Shown: one piece after another, positions 16,421-24,886 of the stretch
How the letters are laid out: the number at the start of each line of letters is the position of its first letter
How positions within the stretch are numbered: the stretch's first letter is position 1
NCBI GenBank assembly: GCA_018818125.1
Contig: JAHISQ010000014.1
Span: 1 to 61,973 of the forward strand
Source of the DNA: Candidatus Rifleibacteriota bacterium
Lineage (GTDB): Bacteria > Muiribacteriota > Ozemobacteria > Ozemobacterales > Ozemobacteraceae
Direction: 5' to 3'
DNA: 61,973 bases
Notes under the pieces: model-generated
The model's database searches: none
Told to the model about the DNA's origin: nothing
Seen by the model: the letters and a program-made list of their open reading frames with translations, nothing else
Position numbers and translations under genes: made by a program

Positions 16421-17551
16421 ATGGGAGCAGAGCAGTGGAATATAGAATTGCAGGGAGTTACTCCTGATCTTTTGCAGGCTAATGGTAGCTATGACACGAT
16501 TGAATTTAAAAATGTAACCCCGAAGAGGATTGCTGAAGTTCTGCAGATTATCTCGCAGCTTTGCCCGCCAGATTCTAACGATGTTTGCTGGCCCCACTTG
16601 ATTGTTCGTGGTCCGCGTGGTGATCACCTCTTTTCGATCTATGATGACAGTGGTCAGATATATTGCGATGACCCTGAAGGAGCTGTCTCAATTGGGCAGG
16701 CAATTCTCATGATCACTGGTCGCCTGGCTGACTTTAAAATAGACGAGCCAAAAATTGCCGCTACTGCGGTATCTACCGCCGTTGCAGGTATGTGCTCGAA
16801 CTGTAAAGCAAAACTAGAACCTGACGAAGCTTTTTGTGGCGGTTGTGGTCAGGCTGTCAGTCGTTCTGTTGCTCCGCCTCCACCTCCAGCAAAACCGAAA
16901 GCCAGTAAAAAAGCTCCGATAGATGAGCAGACCTATAACGAAATGATTGCGTTAATGGCAAAGCCGTTATCACTACGTGAGTATCGCGAGAAATACCCGT
17001 ATCTTATGAAAGGCCCGAAAGGGCCGGAATTCCGCTCGGTCATTGACGCGATGTTTCGAACTGACCCGCCACCGGAAGTCCACACACGCCTGACCATGCC
17101 GCCGCGCGACTGGGGTATTCGCAAACCTGGAAGTTTCAGGCGTATGCTGACCTTGCTCGTTGATTTTCCGGTTCTGCTGTTCATCATTGTAGCTGGCGCT
17201 AATATGGGTAAAGATGCTGGCATAGATTCTGACAGTCTTATGGCTGGCATCATGGCTTTTTCCTGGTTTATCGGGGCATTTGTCGGTTATTACACTGTTT
17301 TTGAGATCATGCTTGGAGCCACTCCAGGTGGTTTGTTGATGGGTTTGCGCGTTGTTGATGACTACGGAAACTCGGCCGGTGCATGGGTTAGTATCAGTCG
17401 AATGTTTGCCAAGATTTTCTGGATACTGGGCATAGTCGCCATGGTGCTTAGCGCCGAACGTTCTGGCCGGCGATTTCCCGGACAACGCGTTAGTTTGCCA
17501 GGCGGAGAGGTTTTGGAGCCCCTCGATTTTGGCGAAGTGGTAATTAACTGA
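16421..17551 (+). CDS. RDD-family membrane protein with zinc ribbon
   Basis: A 376-residue protein in three parts. The N-terminal 120 residues are an unrecognised soluble domain. Residues about 127-145 are a double-CxxC zinc ribbon (CSNCKAKL ... FCGGCGQ). A Pro/Lys linker leads to a C-terminal RDD domain with three or four helices and the motif GATPGGLLMGLRVVDDYG. RDD proteins are small membrane proteins of mostly unknown role; some are Na+/H+ antiporters. AGAGGTGG precedes the ATG. It converges on another zinc-ribbon gene 23 bases away, and the two may be functionally linked. Confidence 0.88.
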   Translation: MGAEQWNIELQGVTPDLLQANGSYDTIEFKNVTPKRIAEVLQIISQLCPPDSNDVCWPHLIVRGPRGDHLFSIYDDSGQIYCDDPEGAVSIGQAILMITGRLADFKIDEPKIAATAVSTAVAGMCSNCKAKLEPDEAFCGGCGQAVSRSVAPPPPPAKPKASKKAPIDEQTYNEMIALMAKPLSLREYREKYPYLMKGPKGPEFRSVIDAMFRTDPPPEVHTRLTMPPRDWGIRKPGSFRRMLTLLVDFPVLLFIIVAGANMGKDAGIDSDSLMAGIMAFSWFIGAFVGYYTVFEIMLGATPGGLLMGLRVVDDYGNSAGAWVSISRMFAKIFWILGIVAMVLSAERSGRRFPGQRVSLPGGEVLEPLDFGEVVIN

Positions 17552-17574
17552 GATCTTGCTAAGCCCGCAGTTTG

Positions 17575-18732
17575 CTAAACCGTTTTATTTCCGCATTTTG
17601 TGCAGAAAGTTTTGCCTGATTTCAGAGCATTGCCGCATTTTGAGCAGAAACTGGGCTTTTCTTCTGCTGGTGCAGCTGGTCGCGGCTTTCCGCAGAACTT
17701 GCAGAATCTGGCATCGGCTGCATAAGGTTTGCCGCACTCACAGCGGTCGCCTTGCTCCTGTTCTGGCCCGGCAATTTTGACTGCTTCCGGGTTGGTAAGG
17801 AATTCCCGTAGAACGAGCAGCAGTTGCTGCGATGAGATGCCGTTGAGACTGATCTCTTCGCCGGTGGCTTCGATCATAAGCAGGTCGCGCAGTCCGCATT
17901 GTATGCTCGTAAACACAACCGCGGAAAGGGCGCCAGAATCGATGCGCATTGATTCGAGCTTGATTAGACTGTTAAACACCAGCATTCGCCGGCAGAGAAA
18001 ATTCAGGTCCTCTTCTGGGACGTAGCCGTTAGCCGTATTGGTGAGATATCCGCCTTTCTCAAGCGAATCAATGGCCCGTTGCAGCTGGTTTATATCAGGC
18101 AGTAATGGTTGCTGTATTACCGACTGGATTACCCAGACCAGGCTTTCGCTGCTTAGATCAGGGTTGTGAATATGCTGATAAATCTGTTCGCAGGTTAATG
18201 TCGGATCCTGATCGCTCGCTTTGCCGCCCATAATCTGAAACATTGTCTGTCGCGTCAGGTCGTGGCAGGCGGCGAGTGTAATCGCCTGAATCTTGTCGAA
18301 AGCGCCTATCGGTGGAATTACGGCAAAACTGCCGATGCCGGTGAATTCTGCCAGCAATTCAAGCATTGAGGGTACGTCAGCAGGTGCAGTCAGGATGAAG
18401 CCGTCTTCGGCGCGGCTCAGCGCCACCGGTTCGCTGCTTTTGCCGAGCCAGAAAACCTGATACTCAAGAAGATCTCCCTCGCAAAGTAGCTTGAGTCGAC
18501 TGCATCTATCTGCCTGTGCCAGTGTCTGAAGCGGTTTTTTCAGGTCCGGCAAAATATTGCCACGATTATCGAGAATGCCTGCCTGCTGCATTTCGCTGAA
18601 TGCTGTTGCCGCAGATATCGGATCTATTGCAAAAGCAGGCAGTAGCGCGCTGGCAGTGCAGTCAAGCTTGGCCGGCAGGTGAGGGAACCATTGTGGTTTC
18701 AGGGTTATTTCTATTTTATTGCTTTTGTTCAT
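17575..18732 (-). CDS. Protein with two C-terminal zinc ribbons, unknown function
   Basis: A 385-residue protein. I use the ATG at 18732, which follows AAAGAAGAAAA; an upstream TTG at 18756 would overlap the previous gene. The N-terminal 320 residues are an unrecognised, mostly helical cytosolic region. Two zinc ribbons end the protein: CECGKPYAADARFCKFCG and CSKCGNALKSGKTFCTKCG. Tandem ribbons of this kind usually mediate protein or nucleic-acid contacts. It is 13 bases downstream of the gene at 18746-20470, in one operon with it. Confidence 0.82.
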   Translation of the reverse strand: MNKSNKIEITLKPQWFPHLPAKLDCTASALLPAFAIDPISAATAFSEMQQAGILDNRGNILPDLKKPLQTLAQADRCSRLKLLCEGDLLEYQVFWLGKSSEPVALSRAEDGFILTAPADVPSMLELLAEFTGIGSFAVIPPIGAFDKIQAITLAACHDLTRQTMFQIMGGKASDQDPTLTCEQIYQHIHNPDLSSESLVWVIQSVIQQPLLPDINQLQRAIDSLEKGGYLTNTANGYVPEEDLNFLCRRMLVFNSLIKLESMRIDSGALSAVVFTSIQCGLRDLLMIEATGEEISLNGISSQQLLLVLREFLTNPEAVKIAGPEQEQGDRCECGKPYAADARFCKFCGKPRPAAPAEEKPSFCSKCGNALKSGKTFCTKCGNKTV

Positions 18733-18745
18733 GATTTTTCTTCTT

Positions 18746-20470
18746 TCAATTTGCAAAAAGACTCTGATTTACAGCGCCTGCAACGTGCCTGTCGACGAAA
18801 AATGACTTGCCGCTTGAAGCGGCCCCCCAGATAATATTGCTGTTACGTTCAGCTTTTATGACGTCTTTCATATTCGAAATCTGCCATGCACGTTTTTCGA
18901 TCTGGATAGAGTTGGTCAGATTCATTCGCAGTTTGATTTGTGGCGGGACCTGTAGCGGGGCCTTTACCAGTCCGGTTGTTAATTTTTTGCCTGAACTGGC
19001 GTTGTTCCATAGTTTCTTTACAAGTTCGGCACTGGAAGAGTCACAATGCATTACCTTGGTCGGTGTTTTGCTGAAAACCGTGCGAACTGCGGTCGATCCT
19101 ACTGCGCTGGCAGCATTGAGTCCTTCACAGACTATAACATTTACAGCACCTTTGCCAAAGCCAGTAACTGCACCTTTGGCTGCGTTTTTCAGAGCCTCAG
19201 ACGTTGAACTTGAATTGACAAATCCTTCGGTAGCTCCTCCTGCGACTTCGCTGGCGACAGTATAAGCACTGGAGATCAGAGTTCCTGCTGGCCCGCCAAA
19301 TGTACTGAGAACTGGTATTACGCCACAATCTATTACGGTTTTGGCGCCTTCGAGGACATTGAGCTGAAATTCTTTAGCCTCTAGTGTGATTTCGGCTCTC
19401 TTTTGTGCAGATTCAGCCAGCTCCTGAAGGGTTCTATTTATATTTCTGATTTCGTTGCGTGTTTCTTCTCTTTTTATTGCCCACTCTTTAGCTCTTTCGT
19501 CTGCCTTTTGCTTAAGCTCTTGGTTGAAGGCTGTGTCGCCCGAGCTTTGGCGCTCAAATTCCCGTTGCTGCCAGGCCTGATTGTCTGCAACCTGCGCCTG
19601 GCTTGCCGAATGAGTAGCACTGTCGACCCAGTTGTTTCCATCAAACACCTCTATCCATCTGGTTCCGGTGTCATCGAGGTAGCTGCGCGCTTCTCCAATT
19701 TTCGGAGCAAGACTTATTTCAGCCGCTCCGGCGCCACCGGCAGAAGTAGTTGCAGCAGCTCCAACTGCCCCTGCTGTCGCGGCAGTTTTAGCGCCAAACA
19801 GCCCCAGGCTCTGCAGCAGAACATAAAGACCGACTCCACCGCCACCTAATAGGGTGAGACCGCCAACAGCGGTTTGAATGAACTCTTTTTCTTCGCTGCT
19901 CCAGAATTCAGTTGGTTCTTCGAGCGGAAGTGGGTCGTCAGGATGTCTTTGGACCTGTGGTTTGACAGGCGGTTTGGTCTGAGGCTTTGTTGTTGCCGGC
20001 TGCTTAACAGTTGTGGCAGTCTGCCCGGTAGTTCCGGTTTTGCCACCCTGACATTTCGAACATGTTCTTTTGCCCCTGAGATCAATACCGTGCGGACACC
20101 ATGTATTTAGTGTGCAGGCTGGGCAGAGTCTGGACGAGCTGCAGGTAGAAGTTTTACAGAACTTTGATTTTTCAGTTCCCCAGCCGTCATTGCTTGATTT
20201 CGCCGGCTTTGTTGGCGCTGTGTTCCCGACTGGCGCAGGCTCGTTTTCATCGCCGTTGAGAAAAAGATCTGTTGGTAGTGCATCAAGTGGCGGACCGCCG
20301 TGCTCTTGCATCTCCTGTTGCTGTTGTTCGAGGGTCATATTTTTCCAGCGTTCACTTTGAGCCATCACCTGCAAAGCTGTCAATGCCACGAAGCAAAGCA
20401 ATAAAATCACACTGTTGATTTGCCACGCCCAGTGACGTTGGCATAATGAAATCTTCGAATAAACTCTCAT
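18746..20470 (-). CDS. Membrane-anchored Cys-rich / low-complexity protein, unknown function
   Basis: A 574-residue protein with an N-terminal signal anchor (about 18-37). A Gln-rich segment and a Cys cluster (about 104-140; CKTSTC, CPAC, WCPHG, CSKCQ) that could bind zinc are followed by a Thr/Pro/Lys-rich linker. A glycine-rich hydrophobic segment (about 200-225, GGLTLLGGGGVGLYVLL) probably spans the membrane. A charged coiled-coil stretch (about 315-370) precedes Gly/Ala-rich segments resembling toxin-type or polymorphic-secretion scaffolds (GGPAGTLISSAYTVASEVAG; AAKGAVTGFGKGAV). No catalytic motif was recognised. It is the first gene of an operon with the zinc-ribbon gene and is divergent from 20748. 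Confidence 0.75.
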   Translation of the reverse strand: MRVYSKISLCQRHWAWQINSVILLLCFVALTALQVMAQSERWKNMTLEQQQQEMQEHGGPPLDALPTDLFLNGDENEPAPVGNTAPTKPAKSSNDGWGTEKSKFCKTSTCSSSRLCPACTLNTWCPHGIDLRGKRTCSKCQGGKTGTTGQTATTVKQPATTKPQTKPPVKPQVQRHPDDPLPLEEPTEFWSSEEKEFIQTAVGGLTLLGGGGVGLYVLLQSLGLFGAKTAATAGAVGAAATTSAGGAGAAEISLAPKIGEARSYLDDTGTRWIEVFDGNNWVDSATHSASQAQVADNQAWQQREFERQSSGDTAFNQELKQKADERAKEWAIKREETRNEIRNINRTLQELAESAQKRAEITLEAKEFQLNVLEGAKTVIDCGVIPVLSTFGGPAGTLISSAYTVASEVAGGATEGFVNSSSTSEALKNAAKGAVTGFGKGAVNVIVCEGLNAASAVGSTAVRTVFSKTPTKVMHCDSSSAELVKKLWNNASSGKKLTTGLVKAPLQVPPQIKLRMNLTNSIQIEKRAWQISNMKDVIKAERNSNIIWGAASSGKSFFVDRHVAGAVNQSLFAN

Positions 20471-20648
20471 GGCAATTCAAGCTCCTGCTGATTAATTCTT
20501 TTTATTTGCGTTTCACGACATTTTAGCATCAGCCAGCGTTTTCGCCAATACTTTGCTGTCGAGATATGTAACCAAAATGTATTATTTTAATAAAAAGTGG
20601 TATAAATAAAGCAGGCGGTTGCCATTTTACAAATAAACATCTGGCCGC

Positions 20649-20679
20649 TTGATTTGTGGTGCGAGATCTTAGATATAAT
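20649..20679 (+). promoter_or_regulatory. Candidate promoter for the 20748 gene
   Basis: A perfect TATAAT at 20674-20679 with TTGATT 19 bases upstream. Transcription would start near 20686, which argues for the ATG at 20748 and against a TTG at 20685. Confidence 0.5.
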
Positions 20680-20747
20680 GCCTTTTGGGCTGCCAAAAGC
20701 ATGACCAGCACTTCAAACTTCATAATACTTTTGTTGAGGTTCAGCTC

Positions 20748-22367
20748 ATGGAAAAAGAGAATCGAGAGTGCGCAATTTTTCGCGTGAGGCAGCTGCTGCT
20801 GTTTTTTGTTTTTCTTCTCGCTTTTAGCGGTGTTGCCAGAGTGTGTGCGCAGGGTTCCAAAGATTTGCGGACTATAGTTTTAAGCGAGGTTTCGTCTAAT
20901 TGGCCACAGTATTCCAGCACCCATAATATTGAATATACACTGACTTTTCCGATCAATGGCGGCAAAATCAGCGGAAGTGGCAGAGAAATATATCATTTTC
21001 AGGTTCCTGTGGAGTTTTCCAAGGCCGATGGCAGGGCAACAAAGACTGAACCAAAAGAAGCAAATTACACATTCGGGGTACAGGGGCAGTTTAGTGGCGG
21101 CGATGGCGGCACTTTGACCGGCAAAATAATACCAAATCAGACAATTTCAGGTGAATCAAGAAACTATAACTTTTCTGGCAAACTCTGGGCAAACGGAAAA
21201 GGTAAAATAACAATCAGCGACAACGAGTTTGATGTTACTTTTACACCCTATGGCGAGTGTTGCAACAAGAATCTCAACAGCTATTCGAAAGCGATAAGAG
21301 AGATTCTCATCCAGGAATTGATGGATCAGGCAACTCCTTATATGCACGCAAAAATGCTGAAGATAGTGGAACGTGGCATGAAGTTTGGATATAGTCTGGC
21401 CCAGAGAATTTTCAATGCTGGCAAAGCCTTGTATGAGGCGGTCAGAACCAAAATCAACCGTATCGCCACCGGCCGTTTTAGCTTGCCACCACTGAACCCG
21501 GAAGCAGGCTTTCTTAAAAAGCTCAACGACGCATTCGGAGCTGCCCGCAAAGCCAGAAGTGCCGGCCCCATTCACCCGCTTATCATGAATATGACAGATA
21601 ATATTGAAAAATGTCTTTCAATACTGCAGACGCTCGATGCCGGATCTGACGGTGCTTATGGTGAAGCTGGTTTTGCCGCTGCTGCCGGCGCAATTAGTGC
21701 CTACAGTAATCTGGCCGGGTTGGCGCTTGCTCTCGGGCAGGCTGCCAAGGAAGATTGGGATGGCTTCTGTGAAACCAATTATGAGAGCGAGTTTCGCAAA
21801 TATTATTGCAAAATTTATTTTGAAAGCGGGCAGGTGCCGTCTGAGCGCATTGGCCGTGCCGGGCAACAGGCTCGCCTCAAAGATTTCATGGAGTATTTCA
21901 TCCTTAACCTGACATCTGGGAATGTCGCTAGCGCTCTGGTTCGTAATGCTGGTGGCGAAGCAAGATATCTTCCTGGCGGCGCTGAAGGCGCAAGATTGCA
22001 AAATATGCTTATCGACTTTGCCCATTACAAGTTGAATCTGAGCAAGAGTAAGAGTGATTTTGCATTGGTCGAGAAGAAAGATAAGCTGGTTCTGGCTAGT
22101 CGTGCCGATGCATCCGTTTTGGCTGCGCTTTTTCAGGCCTACGAGCAGGTGTTTCTGATGGATCTTGAAGCCGAGCGTGTTCGCAAAGCCAGTATCAAAC
22201 GTTACAGTGAAGACAAAAAAGAAATCCGCAATATTCTCAGTGGCTTGACTCAGGCTGAAATAGGCAACTTCGATGATGTCTGGCCCAAAGCGGAATATAA
22301 CGATATTTTTTGTGAGATGTATCATCGCCTCGAAAAGATGGGTAAACTCAAGGAGGCCGGCAAATGA
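20748..22367 (+). CDS. Secreted or anchored protein of unknown function
   Basis: A 539-residue protein with a hydrophobic N-terminal segment (about 13-34, RQLLLFFVFLLAFSGVARV) that is a likely signal peptide ending near CAQG. Residues 35-165 are beta-rich with repeated Gly/Thr turns (GGKISGSG, GQFSGGDGGTLTGK, NYNFSGKL). The rest is helical with basic amphipathic stretches (KMLKIVERGMKFGYSLAQ). Cysteines are few (GECCNKN near 175). No family was recognised. GAGGTT lies upstream of the ATG. Its stop overlaps the next start in an ATGA, so it is coupled to the Sel1 gene. Confidence 0.75.
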   Translation: MEKENRECAIFRVRQLLLFFVFLLAFSGVARVCAQGSKDLRTIVLSEVSSNWPQYSSTHNIEYTLTFPINGGKISGSGREIYHFQVPVEFSKADGRATKTEPKEANYTFGVQGQFSGGDGGTLTGKIIPNQTISGESRNYNFSGKLWANGKGKITISDNEFDVTFTPYGECCNKNLNSYSKAIREILIQELMDQATPYMHAKMLKIVERGMKFGYSLAQRIFNAGKALYEAVRTKINRIATGRFSLPPLNPEAGFLKKLNDAFGAARKARSAGPIHPLIMNMTDNIEKCLSILQTLDAGSDGAYGEAGFAAAAGAISAYSNLAGLALALGQAAKEDWDGFCETNYESEFRKYYCKIYFESGQVPSERIGRAGQQARLKDFMEYFILNLTSGNVASALVRNAGGEARYLPGGAEGARLQNMLIDFAHYKLNLSKSKSDFALVEKKDKLVLASRADASVLAALFQAYEQVFLMDLEAERVRKASIKRYSEDKKEIRNILSGLTQAEIGNFDDVWPKAEYNDIFCEMYHRLEKMGKLKEAGK

Positions 22368-23413
22368 AAAAGCATTCAACTACTGTATATTTATATGCTG
22401 CACTGTTTCTGGCAATATTTTTGGCAACCTCTTTGTGCGCAGTTCAGCCCACTCGACCCGAGCACTTTGCAATTCGCGAAATGCTTCAAAAAAATGATGG
22501 TGAACGAGCTTTTAAGGCGGCAAAGTTGTTGGCAGAAAAAGGCGACAACTATGGCAATTATGTCGCTGGGCTTTTATGTATGGGACAATTTGGCATGAAA
22601 GCTGATTGGCCCCTCGCCGTCAGATACATGGAAAAGGCCGCAGCCAGCGGCTGCGGCGACGCTGAATCTGTGCTGGGGGCAATCCTATGTGATGGCCCGA
22701 AAGTGATCTTCGATGCGAAGAAAGCCGTTGTCTATCTGGAAAAAGCTGCGGCCAAAAACGTGCCAGCTGCGCTTGATATGCTGGCCAGACTTTATTCTCA
22801 GGGTCTCGGAGTGCGCAAAGACTTGAAAAAAGCTCGTGAATATTTTGCAAAAGCTGCCGATCTTGGTCATCCACCTTCCCAAAAGCGATTGGGCCTTATG
22901 CTCTTTGACGGCGAAGGCGGCAAGGCCGATCAAAAAAGTGCCGTTGTCTGGCTGACTCGTGCCGGTTCTACCGGCAACGCAAATGCTCTTTTTGTATTGG
23001 GGCATCTTTGCGAGACAGGAAAGCAGATGCCAAAAGATCTGGTTGAAGCAGCAAAGAACTACATTCTGGCTGCAACAAAACCAGAGGCTGTGACTGCGCT
23101 TGAGAAACTGAAAAATAGCCTTTCTGTTACACAATACGAAGAAGCACAGAGGCGCGCAAAAGCCTGGCAGAAAAGTGAACCCTGGAGGGCTGGCTCAACA
23201 GCAGTTGCTCAGATGCCAGGGTCATCCGCGACAACTCAGCAGCAAAGAACAGCACTGGTTCGTCAGACATCTACGGCGGCTTCAAAGCCGGCAAAAGGAT
23301 CTCCCGCGCCGGAAGTCGATCTCGACAATGTATCTGCCTGGCCTCAGCCCGAAAGAATCATGAGTATTGAGCAGATCGAAAAGCTAATAATCAGCGACTA
23401 CTGCGCCGAATAG
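22364..23413 (+). CDS. Secreted Sel1-repeat (TPR-like) protein
   Basis: A 349-residue protein with a signal peptide (about 1-26) and four or five Sel1-type repeats between residues 50 and 235. These show the usual A...LG.(L/M)...G.GV..D...A..(Y/W)..KAA pattern, for example AALDMLARLYSQGLGVRKDL and SQKRLGLMLFDGEGGKAD. The tail is Ser/Pro/Gln-rich and likely disordered. Sel1 solenoids are periplasmic or cytoplasmic scaffolds. Coupling to the preceding gene by ATGA suggests that the two proteins bind one another. It ends 9 bases before the convergent desulfhydrase gene. Confidence 0.9.
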   Translation: MKKHSTTVYLYAALFLAIFLATSLCAVQPTRPEHFAIREMLQKNDGERAFKAAKLLAEKGDNYGNYVAGLLCMGQFGMKADWPLAVRYMEKAAASGCGDAESVLGAILCDGPKVIFDAKKAVVYLEKAAAKNVPAALDMLARLYSQGLGVRKDLKKAREYFAKAADLGHPPSQKRLGLMLFDGEGGKADQKSAVVWLTRAGSTGNANALFVLGHLCETGKQMPKDLVEAAKNYILAATKPEAVTALEKLKNSLSVTQYEEAQRRAKAWQKSEPWRAGSTAVAQMPGSSATTQQQRTALVRQTSTAASKPAKGSPAPEVDLDNVSAWPQPERIMSIEQIEKLIISDYCAE

Positions 23414-23422
23414 CCTCTGTCA

Positions 23423-24469
23423 TTACATCGTTTGCAGGTGTTTGGCATATTCGAAAAGCGCGGGAGCGCCGCCGGTATGCCAGAACAGCACAAATTCGCC
23501 TTTTTTGAAAACGCACTTGCGTATCAGATCGATCAACCCGGCCATGGCGCGCCCGGTATAGACCGGGTCGAGCATGATGCCTTCATATTGCGCTGTCAGG
23601 CGGATTGCTTCTTTTTCCGCCTCGCCAATTTCGCCATAGCCCGCGCCGGTGTAATTTTTGTTGAGATGCAGCTCGTCTGCAGTAAATTGATGTTCGGCAT
23701 CAAGGAATCTTGCGGTTGAATTGGCGAGCTCAACTACCTGTTGTATAAATGGTTTGTCGGCGGTGCCAACTTTGTCTATGGCGATGCCGGTAAGCTGGTA
23801 ATATTTTTTGAGCAATTTCTTGCCGACTGTCAGTCCGGCGTGAGTGCCCCCAGAACTTGATGCAAAGACAATGTGATCAAATTCAATCTGCATTGCAATA
23901 GTCTGGTTGTCGAGTTCGCACAGTGCTTCGACAAAAGAAGTTGCGCCAAGCTCGTTTGAGCCGCCGTAGGGAACGATATATGGTTTTCTTCCCTCGCTGC
24001 GTAGCTTCTGGGCGAGCTGCGGGATATCTTCGCCTTTGCGGTTGTCGCCTGCCCAGTGAATCTGCGCGCCTAATAGCTGATTGAGCAGCAGATTGCCGTT
24101 GGCAATTTCTGGAGCTGCGCCGCCGAGAACCAGATGACAGGGTAGCTGCAGACTTGCCGCCGCCGCCGCTGTCTGCCGGCAGTGATTCGATTGTATCGCG
24201 CCGGCTGTAATCAATGTGTCGGCGCCTTCTGCCAGGGCCGCGCCAATGATGTATTCGAGTTTGCGGGTCTTGTTGCCGCCAAAAGCCAATCCGGTCTGGT
24301 CGTCACGCTTGATAAAGATACGTGGCCCGCCAAGCACTTTTCCCAGGTTGGCCAGTTCGTGTAAAGGCGTCGGAAAAAAGCCCAGTGGCTGTCTTGGCAG
24401 TTCAAGATGTCTCATGCGGCCAAACTCCTTTTTCCCTTGCTCTAGCTGAATTTCAAACTCATTTGCCAT
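23423..24469 (-). CDS. D-cysteine desulfhydrase / ACC deaminase family PLP enzyme
   Basis: A 348-residue fold-type II PLP enzyme. FGGNKTRKLEY carries the PLP lysine (about residue 67), with AGAIQSNHCRQTAAAAA as substrate-binding loop and VFASSSGGTHAGLTVG as phosphate-binding glycine loop. The family converts D-cysteine to pyruvate, ammonia and sulfide; close relatives deaminate 1-aminocyclopropane-1-carboxylate. IQSNHCRQ is shared by both groups, so the exact substrate is not certain. Its start overlaps the upstream NTF2-like gene by 11 bases. Confidence 0.9.
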   Translation of the reverse strand: MANEFEIQLEQGKKEFGRMRHLELPRQPLGFFPTPLHELANLGKVLGGPRIFIKRDDQTGLAFGGNKTRKLEYIIGAALAEGADTLITAGAIQSNHCRQTAAAAASLQLPCHLVLGGAAPEIANGNLLLNQLLGAQIHWAGDNRKGEDIPQLAQKLRSEGRKPYIVPYGGSNELGATSFVEALCELDNQTIAMQIEFDHIVFASSSGGTHAGLTVGKKLLKKYYQLTGIAIDKVGTADKPFIQQVVELANSTARFLDAEHQFTADELHLNKNYTGAGYGEIGEAEKEAIRLTAQYEGIMLDPVYTGRAMAGLIDLIRKCVFKKGEFVLFWHTGGAPALFEYAKHLQTM

Positions 24470-24785
24470 GTGACACTCTCAGGATTCTTCCATCATCTTT
24501 GGCTATTTCTGCGACAGCCACGCCGCCGACCATTCTTCCTTGACCTGGCAAGGAGCTCTCAACCGTCCAGACTCCGCTGGCTAGAATTGCCTGATAGGGC
24601 TTTTCGTTTTCTATTTTATCTTTCCCGTAGATCGGCTTCCAGACAGCCACAGCTATAGCAATAGCAGTCTCAGCATCTGGTACGTAACCTTCTTTTGGCT
24701 TGTAGTTGTGCTTGCCCTCGCTCTCGGCGCCGACGAGCAATGCGGCCATAGCAAATACGATACAGACTGTAACGATTATTCTCAC
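24459..24785 (-). CDS. Small secreted NTF2-fold (YbbC/YhhH immunity-like) protein
   Basis: A 108-residue protein using a GTG at 24785, because AAGGAGG sits 6 bases upstream. A signal peptide (about 1-20) is followed by GYVPDAETAIAIAVAVWKPI ... SGVWTVE ... GGVAVAEIAKDDGRILRVSHG, the pattern of the NTF2-fold YbbC/YhhH family. Members are often annotated as immunity proteins, but many stand without a toxin, as here. It overlaps the desulfhydrase gene by 11 bases and is translated just before it. Confidence 0.82.
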   Translation of the reverse strand: MRIIVTVCIVFAMAALLVGAESEGKHNYKPKEGYVPDAETAIAIAVAVWKPIYGKDKIENEKPYQAILASGVWTVESSLPGQGRMVGGVAVAEIAKDDGRILRVSHGK

Positions 24786-24886
24786 ATCATCCTCCTTGTC
24801 GAATATCTGGCACAATTTTTTAAATTCTATATAGACAGGTTGCTGTCTGTTCTGTAGCATTATTATGTTACATCACTGGAGGTATT

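Noticed and set aside
24459..24785. Toxin-immunity locus
   Set aside because: The NTF2-like family is widespread without toxins, and the partner gene is a metabolic enzyme.
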